Under the pieces are notes generated by a model. The model did not search any database. It saw nothing but the letters and a program-made list of their open reading frames with translations, and was not told where the DNA came from. Below are positions 14,012 through 24,989 of a DNA stretch of 64,000 nucleotides, piece by piece. The stretch is taken from the NCBI GenBank assembly GCA_905250075.1, contig CAJNOP010000038.1:1203369-1267368 (forward strand). Direction: 5' to 3'. Source of the DNA: Rotaria sp. Silwood1. Its lineage: Eukaryota > Rotifera > Eurotatoria > Philodinida > Philodinidae. The position numbers were made by a program, and so were the translations under genes. Position 1 is the first letter of the stretch. Each line of letters starts with the position of its first letter.

Positions 14012-14314
14012 TTAGCGGATGTAGATATTAGGCTTTTCTACTTTTACAAGCAAAGTGGAAGGCTTGTAGTACCGCTCTAAGTTCTTCATCCGTAAAAAGA
14101 AATCGATTTTCATCAAATAACTAAACACATGAGAAGACAGGCCTAGCTCTAATCTTTCATAAATCGCACGATTTCTTTGTATCAACAGCTCGTTCTTTTT
14201 ACCAAATTTTTGATGTTTTCTGTCACTATCTGCTTCAAAAATAGGCTTGTTTTTTTCAAAAAAGTAGAAAACATTCTTTGGTTTTTTTCTTTGTGTAAAA
14301 TTTCTTAATTTCAT
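14012..14314 (-). CDS. Uncertain 100-codon ORF, possible gene relic
   Basis: An uninterrupted ORF starting MKLRNFTQRKK and ending KVEKPNIYIR, rich in Lys, Phe and Arg. It lies in otherwise non-coding AT-rich DNA. A second frame across the same 3' part reads FTDEELRAVLQAFHF, and about 150 nt upstream on the same strand (14590-14448) a further readable stretch contains KILSAESFFRSIENGRKD. The shifts between frames suggest remnants of one decayed minus-strand gene rather than a working one. I recognise no family. Chance ORF remains possible. Confidence 0.25.
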   Translation of the reverse strand: MKLRNFTQRKKPKNVFYFFEKNKPIFEADSDRKHQKFGKKNELLIQRNRAIYERLELGLSSHVFSYLMKIDFFLRMKNLERYYKPSTLLVKVEKPNIYIR

Positions 14315-17300
14315 TATCCATTCTACATCTTTAATTATTTATTTGTTTACAAAGTACATGTCAAGATGCAGAGCATGACAAAATTCTTTTTTTTTTAATT
14401 TAAACTTTGTTACCTTTATATAAAAACGTATTTTTTTAAATAGAACGCCAAATTTTTAAAGCTTTTTTCGACACATTTGAACGTACCGTCCTTTTTCTCC
14501 TCTCAAGAGTATCTTTCCTTCCGTTTTCGATGCTTCTAAAGAACGACTCAGCAGAAAGTATCTTGTTATTGTTTGTCCTTTAATTAAAAGGCTAACCATC
14601 TCAAATAATAGTTGCTTTCATAAAAACGCGAAACAATGGGGAATATTTAGAGTCTAAAATGCATTCAGTAGATAAATATCCCTTGAGACTATATAACGAC
14701 AACAAAAAAAGTTCGGTATATAAAACGGAGAACTAGAATGAATTCTAGGTTGCCAAATGAATTATTTTTGACTTTGATTGCTTGAATATTTCCAGAAAAT
14801 GTTATGGTACTAGACTGAAAATTTCATACAATTTGAATATACTTAGTGTCCAAGAACAATTTTTGAGGAAGAGCGACGTAATACAAATATTGCCATTTCT
14901 TCAATCTAAACTTATATTTGGTAATTGATAAATTACAGAAAGATTATGCATTTAACATGACTATCATGAAACGATGTGCTGAAAAAAAGCATATAATGTC
15001 TTCAGTAAATAGTACCTATAAACATCTGTGCTTCGTTATTGTTTTTTCTATAATTCTACTGATCCGAATTCGAAGCCAATAGTAATACTTGATATAGATT
15101 CACTTCTAAAAATTTAGACAGTAATCTATCATTCAATTAAAATTCTATTATCATTACTGTAGTTTATTCATCTGCACTAAATTTAAATAATATAAAATCG
15201 CTAGCTATTTTTTAATAATTCACCATCGTATGCATAATTTTGATGAACAATAATAGAACAATATTGTCAATACTATGGAATACTCAGATGACTTATCATT
15301 TTCAATGTTAGAAACTATTAAATTATGTACTCATTTCTATAATTTTAAAAATATTCACTAATAGAAAGTTGTATTTGTTATTCTTGATAAAATACTGCTG
15401 CATAAAAAAATGTGTTGATCAAAAAAGAAACTAAACTCATTATAACAGTTGAATACTCATCAATGTATCTATACTCATTATTGTTTTTTTTGTTTTCTTT
15501 CAAAGTCTCTTTCGTTAAATGACGATGTCTTCAAACAGTATACTACATAGATCGATATGATTAATAGCATCTCTTGAGATTAGCTTTGACTTTTATGTTT
15601 CTTTATTTTTACATATTTCTATGATGACTAGTTTTCTCGATGTTCTTTTAATTGTTCTTATTTTAAATAAGATAGATGAGTAATTTTTGTTACTGAATAT
15701 AATTAAGAAAATGATGATAACTTATGTTTTCATTTGAAATCTTGATATAAGAATTGTTCTCTTTTTTTTTCGTATGATATGTTTGCCTCATTAAAAACTC
15801 ATTTTTCATTAAGTCTCGTCTTGACTGACATTTTGCTTAAGAAACTTATCGGATACTTAGAGTACACACAAAAAAAAAAAAAAAGAAGAAACTAAATCTT
15901 TTTTTTGTTTTATAGATAGATGAAAAATTTGCCTATTGGCTATTATTTTTATTTTTTTTGGTGATCGATTGAGTCGGCAAATATCTCTCTATAATTGTGT
16001 TACATCAACATGACACCGCGTGAGATTGTCAGAATAAAGAATGTGAGTCAAGTAGATGTGATCTCTCTTTTTTTTTTTAGGTGTTATTATTTATTCGCTA
16101 AAAGAAAATGACTTCACAACGTTATATGCATCATTGAGCAAAGGCGGATCCTATGCCGCTTTTATTGAGATGAATATTACGATATACCTATTCGATCATT
16201 CTTGTTTAAAAAAAAAAAAAGAAAATCAAAGCTATATATTGACGACAGTATAGTTTTTACTCGATGATGTTCATACTCAAAATACAAAACATTTTATTTG
16301 AGACAATGAAAAATATGTAATTTGGATTATTGATTAGAATAAAAGAAATATAAATGCTATTGCAATTCTTCAAGACTATAAGATTTGTATTGAAGTCGCA
16401 AGAAATTTAAGAGTACTTCCCTTTGCAAAGAATGGCTTATCAAAAACAAATTTAAAATTTTCAGAATATGTAGATCTTGACAGGTACAGAAAAAAAAGTT
16501 GTCATTGCAAACACTGATCTTTGTGAATGTACATTCAAACAAAAAAATCTAGCCTAGAGAAACGGAGATATTTCTGTGATTTTTTTTTTTAATGAGAAAA
16601 TGGTTTTAAGAAAAAACTTGAAACAAGATATAATTTTCGCTAAGTTGGTTTAAGACAATTTTTTGATAATTAGTATAACATGGCCACGAAATATCAAAAA
16701 TTTCGATTGTGAAACACAAGTATATCCTCTTAATCTCTGTCGTTTTCTAGTAGATGATGAGATTGATAAATTCTGAATTCTAATTACAAAATTTCGATAG
16801 ATAAATATATCTAAAGAAATCTTTCTCTATGAAAATTTTAATTTATTATTAGTATGAATATAATTTTCATCAAACTAAATATTTTATAAAAAACTATCAT
16901 ATGAGAAATCATTCTTATTGTTTAAGAAAATTCTTTAGCGTCTATAGTTGATTGCAAATGATATCATCCGGACATCCGATATAATCCGACAAAAGAATCT
17001 GAATAAACAAATAGTTTTATCTCTATCAAGCTTAGTATCATTTATCTTCTTTTGACAAATGAATAATGTGTACCACCTTATTCTTTCTTATTGAATATCT
17101 ACTAAAAAATGATTTCATAGAAAAATTAAGGATTAAATAAATTTCGTCGATAGTTTTTTTATTCAGCAATATTAACTCAAAACAAAACGAAAATAGAATA
17201 TTATAGTAATTATTATTTCATGAAGACTTGTTCATATTGTTAAATCAATATTGTCAATCCTTGAATCTATTATTTATTCTAGACAGAGATGATGTCATGA

Positions 17301-18487
17301 AGTCACCAGTATTTTTTTTTTGAGAATAACATCTATGATCGTAGAAGTCTTAAACTTTTAATCATTTAATTAATTGTCATATTTCAGAAACAAGTTTTAA
17401 CATTATTGATGCTAAATTGTATGGATTACCTTCAAGATCATAGAACATTGTCTTATCGATCATGATCTTCTGATTATACTATTACATAAATATTAAAGCA
17501 ACGATCGATTTAAGTTTTTCTTTATGGGGAATGATCATGATCACAAAACATTTCTTTAAAGGAAAAATCTTCTGGAATGAAGATGATAACTTCCAACACT
17601 CCGTTTTAAATCCTTCAATGTGCTGATGCTCTTGATTCTTAAACTTAATATTCCACACTTTCTAAATCATCTTAAGTCTAATTTTTGTATTATTTAAAAT
17701 ATACATTAATTGTAATAAAATCTTTCAAAAAAGGCTTGATCCAGTGTGTGAATAGTTCGATATTGACAAAGTATTTTTCGTAAAATTAAAAACTTGTTAA
17801 GGAAAAAAACATTTCGTGTTGACAACACAAGCTAATGAAGAAAGTGTCGATGATATGCGAATACATTGGCGTGTATTTTTTTCTTCTTTCTTTTTTTTTT
17901 TTTTTTTCGTATATATGCACAGTAGGGTAATAACAACTTCTGTCAACGATAATAAATGCATTTTGATCATGCGTAGCCTATGGTTGGTCAAAAAAAAACG
18001 AAATAAGGTAATTATATCTATACACAGGTAGACAGAAAAAAACGTATATATGCTTTCAAATGCCATAAATCAAAATTGGCAAGTTAGAAACACCCTCATC
18101 GTCAATCACTATTGAAGAAGAAAGAAGAGAGAAAAAAAAAAAGTTTCTTTTCTTTTTTTTTTTTTTCGAGACAGCTTCAGGGTTTTTGTATAAAAATTTG
18201 TTTGATGCTTGATTTGTTAACACATTTCAATGACATGACACTTTCTTTTTTTTATCTATTATTTTATTGGTTATTATCAATATTCTTTTTTTCTCGAATG
18301 AGAACAAGAGAAAAAAGAAAAAGAAGAAGGAGAAAAGAAAAGAAACAACTCATCCATAATATTCTATATTTTTCTATTTTAGCGTTAAGAAGAAATAAAA
18401 ACCCTTTACTCATTTCTTCTTCGATTTATTAATAATTTTTTTTAATATTACATTCCATAACAAAAAAAAAGAAAAGAAAACAATATT

Positions 18488-20511
18488 ATGGTAAAAACTG
18501 AACATCATTATTCCATACCATGGGAAGCAACACATCAACAACAAGTTGATTATTATATGGATATGCCAACAAATTCTTATACAAATGTTAATTTAATTAT
18601 TAATAATACAAATCAAACTACTTCAATAGATACATCACAAAATGTATTATCAACAGAAAAAATTTCTTCATCATCATCATTATCAAATGAATTTAATTCA
18701 AAAATAACATCCAAACATAAAGAAATATATCCATGGATGAATGAAAAAAAACATGGAAACAATAAAAATAAACATAATTCAAAAAATCATAATATAAATT
18801 CAAATTCTTCAACATTATCTACTTCTGGTATGATTTATTGTTGTTTTCTTTTTCTATTAGATTAAAATATATCAAACTAAACATATATATATATATAGAA
18901 TCTCTTTCGATTCATTCTAGATTTAGAGACGAGTTATCGAAGTTTATATTTCATATGTACAGGTGTGTTGATGATTGAGAAAGTTAATCGAATTTTTGAA
19001 AAAGAGAAAGGTCGTATGTTCTCTCTTTTGAGAAGTGTTGCAGAAAACGTTAGAATTCCATTTAGGAAAAAAAAATGAAAAATCTTAAGGACTCACTGTC
19101 ATCAGAGAAGCATAGACAAATGTCAAAGGTGAGGTTACTACGTACTCGAATTTCAAAAGAAGTAAGACGTTACATAAACATGTTCTGTTAGTTTGATGAG
19201 AAAATATATAACAATATTTTATAGAGAAACATCTTAGAAATTGAATTTATTCTAGAAAATTTTTCAACTTATAAAAATCAAAATCTTAAATTAAGTGTGA
19301 AGTTGTGAATGACGAGTGTTAAATAATAACAAAAAAAAAAAAAAGCATCAAGGATCAATGATTTTTTTTTTTTTGCTCTGCATTAATATTATTTTTGGAA
19401 TAGAATAGGTGAGAATAATTTATGAACCTAAAAAATCAAGGTGTGTCTATATACTTCATTCGACACATACTTAAGAAACAAAAAAAAAAAATATATATGT
19501 AACTTAATTTATTCTTTGAATATTATAACCGTATGTTTCTACTGATGCATGTTTTTCATCTTTATGTCTACTGACAGACGCATGTATGAATTCGCATGAC
19601 AATGATAAATGAGTATATCATTATTCATCGAATAACATCCTGTCGTCTTCTTTAAGAATATAAAACATTGAAGCTTATCATCGAATTGTTGTTTGTATTG
19701 ATAGATGTATGATGGAATTTGTTTTGTATTTTTTTTTTTTTTTTTTTTGTCTTATTTTCATAGATAAAAATAGTTCAGCATCATCAAAACGAGCTCGAAC
19801 AGCTTATACAAGTGCACAATTAGTTGAACTTGAAAAAGAATTTCTTTATAGTAAATATTTAAATCGTCCACGACGTATTGAACTTGCACAAACACTTTGT
19901 TTAACTGAACGACAGGTAATAGAATTAAATTTATTAGATTTTATTTAGTTTTTTTTTTTTTTTGTTCTTTTTAACTTTATGATTCATAGATAAAGGTAAG
20001 AAAAACAAAAGTTTTAATTTGTCAAAAAAAAAATTTCTTTTAGATCTGGTTTCAAAATCGTCGAATGAAAGATAAAAAAGAGGGCAAAAATCGAATATTA
20101 TATACAAAAGGATGTAATACTAATTTAAATACTTCACCATTAGCTAGTTCAACAACAGAAAAAGATGAATTAAATTTTCGTTCATATCATCATCATCCTC
20201 ATCCTCATCATAACTATTATCAATCACAACCACCAGTAGTACCACCTATGTCTGTAACATTTTCTACACCATCATCATTTCAAAATCAATTAAATTATAC
20301 ATCATCTCAAGCAAATAATTTATATGAAATGACAACAAATTATTCTATAAAACAATCAGATTATTATACTAATGGAAATAATCTTAAAACAAATTATCAT
20401 ACATCAATTCCTCCAACATCATATGATAATTATTATTTTAATTCAGAAAATTCAAGAATACATCATCATCAACAACAACAGACCGGTTCAATCTTACCAC
20501 CATTTGTTTAG
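18488..20511 (+). CDS. Hox3: Hox3 homeobox transcription factor, complete
   Basis: Four exons: 18488-18827, 19764-19915, 19990-19995 (6 nt) and 20044-20511, totalling 966 nt (321 aa plus stop). The first exon carries the hexapeptide IYPWM (about residue 84-88), the contact motif for PBC/Extradenticle cofactors. The homeodomain begins [18 protein letters not shown], continues [20 protein letters not shown] and finishes [11 protein letters not shown] with the invariant W48, F49, N51 and R53. The [20 protein letters not shown] start and [11 protein letters not shown] match the Hox3 paralogue group better than Hox2, which has RLRTAYTNTQ and [13 protein letters not shown]. The tail is rich in His, Asn, Ser and Tyr. 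It would act in the nucleus as an axial-patterning DNA-binding factor. The flanking genes are not Hox genes. Residue 56 is Asp where Hox3 proteins usually have Tyr or similar. Start codon: the first ATG of a purine-preceded open frame. Confidence 0.9.
18828..19763 (+). other. Hox3: Hox3 intron 1 (936 bp)
   Basis: GTATGA donor at 18828, and CATAG acceptor ending at 19763. AT-rich with poly-T before the acceptor. No other coding signal is seen. It separates the hexapeptide exon from the homeobox, the usual Hox intron position. Confidence 0.8.
19990..19995 (+). other. Hox3: Two-codon microexon of the Hox3 homeobox (encodes Ile-Lys)
   Basis: The sequence reads TTCATAG, then ATAAAG, then GTAAGA. 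The six bases supply homeodomain residues 45-46 (IK) exactly where joining the neighbouring exons alone would give ERQ-IWFQN and lack two canonical residues. Flanking introns are 74 bp (19916-19989) and 48 bp (19996-20043), both phase 0. Confidence 0.85.
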
Positions 20512-22472
20512 AACAATTTTTTTATCCCTAGTCTCTTGTATTAATTTGTCTTTTGTAATATGCATATTGACTATATGAAAAATTTATTGTACAGAAAAGT
20601 ACATAATATATGAATTTGATAAATTTCGATTGATTATTCGACTTGATAATATTCATTGGGATTAAATATCTATTGTGATCGTATTTCAAAAATAGATTTC
20701 AAATTTCTCTAATGTATCGAACTCATCGAGTTAATCTGTTTTAGATCTGATGGTTTTTTTTTTACTCATCTGAAAAATATATAGAGTGTGCTAGCCATTG
20801 AATACAAAAAAAGATATCTCGTATCTTTGTAACTGTTATTACTAATTGATGGAATTCATCAAGTTTCCGAATATTACATTTGTCAACACTTAACTTTCAT
20901 GTTAATTCATGTAGATTTGCTATAGACTTCTCAAAAAGAAAAAGTTGCAATTGTACAAAGAATATTTTTACTAGATTGCAGAAACTTTCATTGATTTAAA
21001 ATACTTTCTATAAAAAAAAATACTTGTATATTGATTAATACTCAAGATACAATTATCAATTGCATCATTGATCTAGATAGTGTCATCAGGGGACGCACAA
21101 GGACTAGTAATTGGTTTTTTTTTTTTCATAAAAAAGTTTCACAAAAATAATAAGTAATTATTGATTTTCCAAAATTTTTGCATGTCTACTATGTACAATG
21201 AATATTGATTTATAGACTTATGATTTTGTTTATTAGTATCCTCATGTATGTATTTTTTGTCATGTTTAATGTATGTTAATTGTATTCCTTCTTGTTTTAC
21301 TTTTTAAAATCTTTTATAATTCATAATCAATATATAATGAAAAATTATAGATTTCACTGTATTATATGACATATGAACCTTTAAACAACAGAGCCAATTT
21401 AAAATACAAACATTTTATTGGAGAAGAAGATAGCATATTTTGTTTACCATAATGTGAGCGAATCGAATCCTTCTCTTTTTTATTTTAATTTTTATTAGCA
21501 TACACCAGTGCAATCAGTGTACATTTTAGATTTATGAAGAATTCTAGTTGGTCATTATAATCGAAATAGTAAAATAAATTGAGTTTTTTTTTCAAAAGCA
21601 AGTTCGAAAGATGACCAATTTGAAATCAACATGTTTTTTTTTCATGACTTGTACTAATGCGTATTGCATACTCATTGACATCTAGTAATACTTCAATTTT
21701 TTTATTCAATCGAAGATAAAAATTATGTTCTTATATTCATAATGTAATACGATACGAAAATAACAAATAAAACAAGAGTCTTCCAAAAAAATTCACCAGA
21801 AGGTTGAGCCTTTTGTAGCTACTATTAAAAGAGAAAGAAAAATAAAGAAGTAAGGAATTTTATAGATTATTTAAGTAACTAGTCAATAATCAAGGTTTTG
21901 ATTATCGTGCACTTCCTCTGTTCACAGTAAACAATTTGTTACTTGACTAGTTTGATCAACAGAATTGAAGTCTGTTTAACCAATATTGAATGTGTGAGTC
22001 GTAATGTGTAGTTTTTTGTTGTTGTTTATTACCAATAAAAATGGCCCTGTAATTCAACATAAGTTAGTTGTTTTTTTCCTTTTAACAAAATTTACACTTA
22101 AAAATTAATATAATTTTTTACATAAATATAAAGATGAGAATACAATAATTAATGAACGCAAGATAATACAAAAAAAAGCAGATCTGAGTTTTTGTACATC
22201 TTTTATTTTTTTCAATAAGAATATATATTTTAAATTTTATTGCTACGTCTAAAAATTTTGACTTTACATCGCTTATGATTTTTTTAATCATTTGTTTTAT
22301 TGAAATATTGAATTCGCTTTGTCAATACAAAATGAGACAAGTGAAATTAATCGAATTTTCGATGTGCAAACTAAGATAAACTTATTTTAATATTTTGTTT
22401 TTTATTTTCTATACAAAATTATTACTAGAAAAATGAAATTAATAAAAAACAAAAAAAAAGAATTCAACGTAT
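20512..22472. other. Intergenic region between convergent Hox3 and the 22.5 kb gene
   Basis: AT-rich, with many short A and T runs. AATAAA-type signals occur (for example near 21764-21770). A small hairpin of the form ATAATCAA..TTGATTAT lies near 21886-21906. No coding exon recognised. Confidence 0.6.
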
Positions 22473-23956
22473 TTAATTCTCTTGTTTTTTCTTCATTGCA
22501 TGAATTTCCAATGTATATTTTGTTCGAATAATAAGAAAATCATTTTTAATTGTAATAACATTTCTTAATTCACGTTCATATTCTACAATGGTTTTTAATT
22601 GAAGATTACCTATTTGAATTAAACGTATTCCACATGAATTAGTAATAAGCCATTCATTATTTGATATTGGTGATAATTCACAATCACCATGTGATACTGG
22701 TAATATTGTTTCCCATACTCGAGTAAGATTATTTGCATTACGAATTTCAAAATGCCATTGATTATTTTTTAAATTCAATATAGTCATACCTAATTGATTT
22801 GTATGTGGATGGGAACGTATACACCATATACCTTCATATGTAGCACATGTTTGTGGTGGCATCCAACGATTAATAAATTTACATGAAGATTTTCCTAAGA
22901 CATATTCATCAATAATTGTTCCACAACCTAATCAATGAGAAATAATTAAAAAAAAATTGAACAATTAATTCATTTTTGTTTTTGTTCGATTGATACTATT
23001 TGATTTAAAATATTAGACTATAAATAGGTCATATCAGAGAGACGAATCATGAAACTTTTGTTGACAATAAGTTTTTGATAGTTCATAATTTTATGAATAT
23101 GGATTCATCTTTTCTTTCTGAGATAGAATTCTGAAAATCTGTTCTTTTCTATTCTATGAATACATATAAAATCTAGATAAACTCTGTCGAATCGATAGTA
23201 ATACAACAATTATCATGTTAGATAAAGTATGGCACTTGTATGTGATATTTAGTTATTTCTATTAAGATTATCATATTAAATATTATCCGAAATCCAAAAT
23301 TTGATAATTTTTACTGGCAACTATAACATATGAAACTCGCTGTTAGTAACATTGAAAAAAAAAATTTCTTTTAAGAAAACACAAAACGAATGAAAATTAC
23401 AGAATTAACACTCTATGCATCAATAAGATGAAAGAAAAAGATTTTCTAGTCGATTTTCTTCCCGTTCTTTTATTTTTTTTAAACTTAAAAAAATATTTCG
23501 AATTCTATTACCTGAATAGGTGATATATAATGTTTTACCAACACATGTACATCGCCAAAATAAACTCTTATTATCATATGGTTGTATTATACTATATGAT
23601 GATAATTTAAATTGCATTTCAATATTAACTGTTGTTGTAGGAGTACTAGCTATTAAATTTGGATCAAATGTAAATAAAGCTCTTTGTGTTAAAAAAATAA
23701 ATAAACCAAGTTCTGAACACCAAACAATATCTCGAAGTAATCCTTCATGCCATTGAATATGTTTTGGTTCAAATTTAGGTTGTGTACGAATTTCTAATGT
23801 TGTTGAACCATTTTGAAGAATTAATAAATTATCATTTGTACATAATGTATTACCATTTTTTAAATGTGATACATAACTTGGTAAATTCAATTTATTTAAC
23901 TTAAGTTCATCGTCATTATCGTTTAGTGTTTTATCTGAAGATTCTTTTTTACTCAT
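22473..23956 (-). CDS. Unrecognised two-exon protein, beta-propeller-like
   Basis: Exon 1 is 23956-23512 and exon 2 is 22927-22473, 900 nt in total (299 aa plus stop), with GTAATA donor and TTAG acceptor keeping frame through YSG-CGTIIDEY. The N-terminus is charged (MSKKESSDKTLNDNDDE). The body has repeated short strand-turn-strand patterns with Trp and Gly (IVWCSELGLFIFLTQRALFTF, LFWRCTCVGKTLYITYSG, GIWCIRSHPHTNQLGMTIL, EWLITNSCGIRLIQIG), which look like blades of a WD40/NHL-type beta-propeller, but I find no canonical WD or NHL motif. No signal peptide or membrane helix is visible, so it is probably intracellular. Its 5' end faces the Quaking gene about 1 kb away (divergent pair). The function is unknown to me; the gene model itself is well supported by length, frame and splice sites. 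Confidence 0.75.
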
Positions 23957-24989
23957 TTCTAAAATTGAATAATGAAACCTTAGAGAAAATCATGATTAGC
24001 ATATATAGTAAAATGTGTGTCAATAACAAATTTGTTATTTGTTTAGATATCAAAATCATATTCGATGTTATTGCTATATATTGAAATAATTTGTAATAAA
24101 TATGATTGGTAATGACGTAGTATTAAAAATACTTTTGTTTATGAACACTGACTTTTTTTATACTGTTAATGTAAAAATTGTTTAAATACATTTTATGAAA
24201 TTCAAGTGTTTACAAGGAAATGTTTTTATTCATTTCATTTTCATTCATACAAATAAAAAGAAATTGAAAAAAAAAATTTTGTTTTTCTTCAATATATTCA
24301 GTATTTGAATTCTTGTCAATGAAATACAAAAAAAAAAAGAAAACAAAGAAAGATTCGATGTTTAAGAAATTTTAATATGAAGAAAAAATTATTGAAATAA
24401 AGAATAGAAGAAAAAAAGAACTTAATTGCCATAATGATAAAGGTGAAAACCTTTTTTTCTCACTCGAGTAGGCAGAAATGCATCGAATAATAAATGTGTC
24501 TTTTTATGTAGAAACGAAAAAAGAAAAAAAACTTATTGAAGGTAATCGTAGACGTCATCGTCGTTGTCTTGACGGCTGTACATATGTATATTTGACAAAA
24601 GAAGGACAAAGTGTGACTGAAAACTAGAAGAAAGAGAAAAAAAAAAAATTTGTTATAGATTGCGACAGTAAATTAAAGAGCAGCATAATATAATTCAGTA
24701 TATCGATCTGTGATTATTGCTTAGTCATTATTTTATTCCTTTTCTCAACATTTTGTTAACTTGTTGTACTTATTTCATGCATTATAAACAAAACCAATAA
24801 CAATCGACGAAACGATTTCGTTTGTTCTGTTTCAGCACGTATTTGACGGCTTTTTTTTTCTTCTTCGTTGCTTATATTACTTTCTTTACCTGATTCATTT
24901 TCATTCAATCATCCGTGTGACGAACAATAGCTAACTACATACACACATGTACCAATATAAATAAAAACAAAAAGTAATATACAATATTA
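23957..24989. other. Divergent promoter interval between the 22-24 kb gene and Quaking
   Basis: About 1 kb with several A-rich runs and no ORF of note. It must contain the 5' leaders and promoters of two oppositely oriented genes. No TATA box can be chosen with confidence because TATA-like strings are common in this AT-rich DNA. Confidence 0.5.

Larger units (their letters stand above)
10029..18487. other. 8.4 kb gene-poor interval between NKCC and Hox3
   Basis: The interval separates two divergently transcribed genes (NKCC on minus, Hox3 on plus), so it must contain both promoters. It is AT-rich with TA/TATATA microsatellites (for example near 11047-11060 and 11388-11406), a CA run near 10814-10827, a fold-back element at 12160-12526, a degenerate inverted repeat near 13012-13206 and ORF relics near 14.0-14.6 kb. 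The rest shows no protein homology I recognise. Being next to a Hox gene, it is the natural place to look for long-range enhancers, but I see no direct sequence proof. Confidence 0.6.

Noticed and set aside
17797..18432. Overlapping ORFs on both strands just upstream of Hox3
   Set aside because: They are translations of poly-T, poly-A and purine-rich tracts (long F or K runs); no support as genes.
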